Source: Pseudomonadota bacterium
GTDB taxonomy: Bacteria; Pseudomonadota; Gammaproteobacteria; Steroidobacterales; Steroidobacteraceae
Length of the DNA stretch: 34,429 nucleotides
Assembly (NCBI GenBank): GCA_023433705.1
Contig: JAEYUC010000103.1
Coordinates: 1-34,429, forward strand
Direction: 5' to 3'
Of the stretch, positions 33,700-34,429 are shown one piece after another. The position numbers and the translations under genes are program-made. Position 1 is the stretch's first letter. Each line of letters opens with the position of its first letter. The notes below the pieces were generated by a model. That model saw only the letters and a program-made list of their open reading frames with translations. It ran no database searches and had not been told where the DNA came from.

Positions 33700-34429
33700 A
33701 TGCCGCCATCAAACCACTCGATGTCCCGGGCGTGCTGAAACGCCTCGGCATCGATTCGATCAACGCCGGCGCCTGGTCCGGTAGTTTGGGCTGGTCGAAG
33801 GACGTCGCCGGCCCGCTCATCGATTCGGTGAATCCCGCGACCGGCGAGTCGCTCGCGCAGGTGCGCGGCGCGACGCTCACCGACTACGAGGCCGTCATGC
33901 GCAGCGCCGTCGAGGCGGCCGCCGCCTGGCGCGCCGTGCCCGCGCCGCGTCGTGGCGAGGCGATCCGCCTGCTCGGCGAAGCATTACGCGGCGCCAAGCA
34001 AGACCTCGGTGCGCTGGTCACGCTCGAGAACGGCAAGATCAAGGCCGAGGGCCTGGGTGAAGTCCAGGAGATGATCGACATCGCGGATTTCGCGGTCGGT
34101 CAGTCGCGCATGTTGTACGGCCTCACGATGCATTCGGAGCGGCCCCAGCACCGCATGTACGAGCAGTGGCATCCGCTCGGCGTCGTCGGGATCATTTCCG
34201 CGTTCAACTTCCCCGTGGCCGTGTGGGCGTGGAATTCGTTCCTCGCGGCGATCTGCGGCAACGCCTCGGTGTGGAAGCCTTCGCCCAAGACGCCGCTGAC
34301 CGCCCTCGCCGTCCAGCACCTGTGCAACAAGGTGATGCGCGAGAACGAACTACCGCCCATCTTCCAGCTGTTCATCGACGCGGGCACCGAGCTCGCGACG
34401 AAGTTCGTCGAGGATCGCCGCGTCGCGCT
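33696..34429 (+). CDS. ALDH7-type aldehyde dehydrogenase, probable aminoadipate-semialdehyde dehydrogenase (3' truncated)
   Basis: 244 residues visible; the gene continues past the window. The N-terminus has IDSVNPATGESLAQVRGATL, then EQWHPLGVVGIISAFNFPVA and SVWKPSPKTPLTALA. The FNFP/VWKPS segments and the overall order match antiquitin-like ALDH7 (AmaB/Pcd), which oxidises aminoadipate semialdehyde (piperideine-6-carboxylate) to 2-aminoadipate with NAD+. The catalytic Cys lies beyond the window. The ATG at 33696 overlaps the upstream stop (ATGA). Confidence 0.9.
   Translation, partial: MNAAIKPLDVPGVLKRLGIDSINAGAWSGSLGWSKDVAGPLIDSVNPATGESLAQVRGATLTDYEAVMRSAVEAAAAWRAVPAPRRGEAIRLLGEALRGAKQDLGALVTLENGKIKAEGLGEVQEMIDIADFAVGQSRMLYGLTMHSERPQHRMYEQWHPLGVVGIISAFNFPVAVWAWNSFLAAICGNASVWKPSPKTPLTALAVQHLCNKVMRENELPPIFQLFIDAGTELATKFVEDRRVA

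Overview
The window is dense, high-G+C bacterial chromosome with no insertion sequence, phage gene or CRISPR array that I can see. The gene content points to a gammaproteobacterium. The evidence is a full System I cytochrome c maturation operon, the order uvrC-pgsA-tRNA-Gly(GCC)-tRNA-Cys(GCA)-tRNA-Leu(UAA) that E. coli also has, class II DAHP synthase, NADP-type isocitrate dehydrogenase and paired Hsp20 proteins. The exact order or family cannot be fixed from sequence alone; the mixture resembles free-living Nevskiales/Steroidobacter/Xanthomonadales-type genomes (inference).

Layout. 1-1.5 kb: 3' part of a glycogen-debranching-type glucosidase, converging across a hairpin on a two-gene Hsp20 operon (minus strand) that has a good sigma-32-type promoter. 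2.6-3.4 kb: a DUF2892-like membrane protein and an MliC-like lipoprotein (minus). 3.5-5.4 kb: an exported SMP-30/gluconolactonase-like and ThuA-like pair (plus), ending at a bidirectional terminator. 5.4-11.6 kb (minus): a fatty-acid beta-oxidation unit (FadJ-type multifunctional enzyme, thiolase, DUF4230-like protein), then a two-domain VOC protein with a histone-H1-like basic tail coupled to a Tat-exported aldo/keto reductase.

11.7-26.8 kb is one long minus-strand run. In transcription order it reads uvrC, pgsA, a LOG-family hydrolase, tRNA-Gly, tRNA-Cys, a 454-residue orphan membrane-anchored protein, tRNA-Leu, ccmABCDEFGHI, then a MaoC-like hydratase, an MFS/NTT-like transporter and a MATE transporter. 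The ccm genes and the three genes after them are tightly packed, mostly with 4-nt start/stop overlaps. They would give complete haem export (CcmABCD), the haem chaperone (CcmE), and haem ligation plus apocytochrome reduction (CcmF, G, H, I).

26.9-29.0 kb (plus): an NfeD-type membrane serine protease with its slipin partner. 29.0-32.4 kb (minus): class II DAHP synthase (aromatic amino acids), isocitrate dehydrogenase (TCA cycle) and a family-5 uracil-DNA glycosylase. 32.5 kb to the end (plus): a lysine/saccharopine dehydrogenase coupled to an ALDH7-type aminoadipate-semialdehyde dehydrogenase that runs off the window, a likely lysine-catabolism module.

I see no wholly new multi-gene defence or mobile system. 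The most unusual points are: the E. coli-like tRNA array opened up by two protein genes, with protein starts 10 and 17 nt after tRNA 3' ends and no Shine-Dalgarno; the VOC/H1-tail fusion; basic tails on two other enzymes; and three genes whose best -10 element predicts leaderless mRNA.
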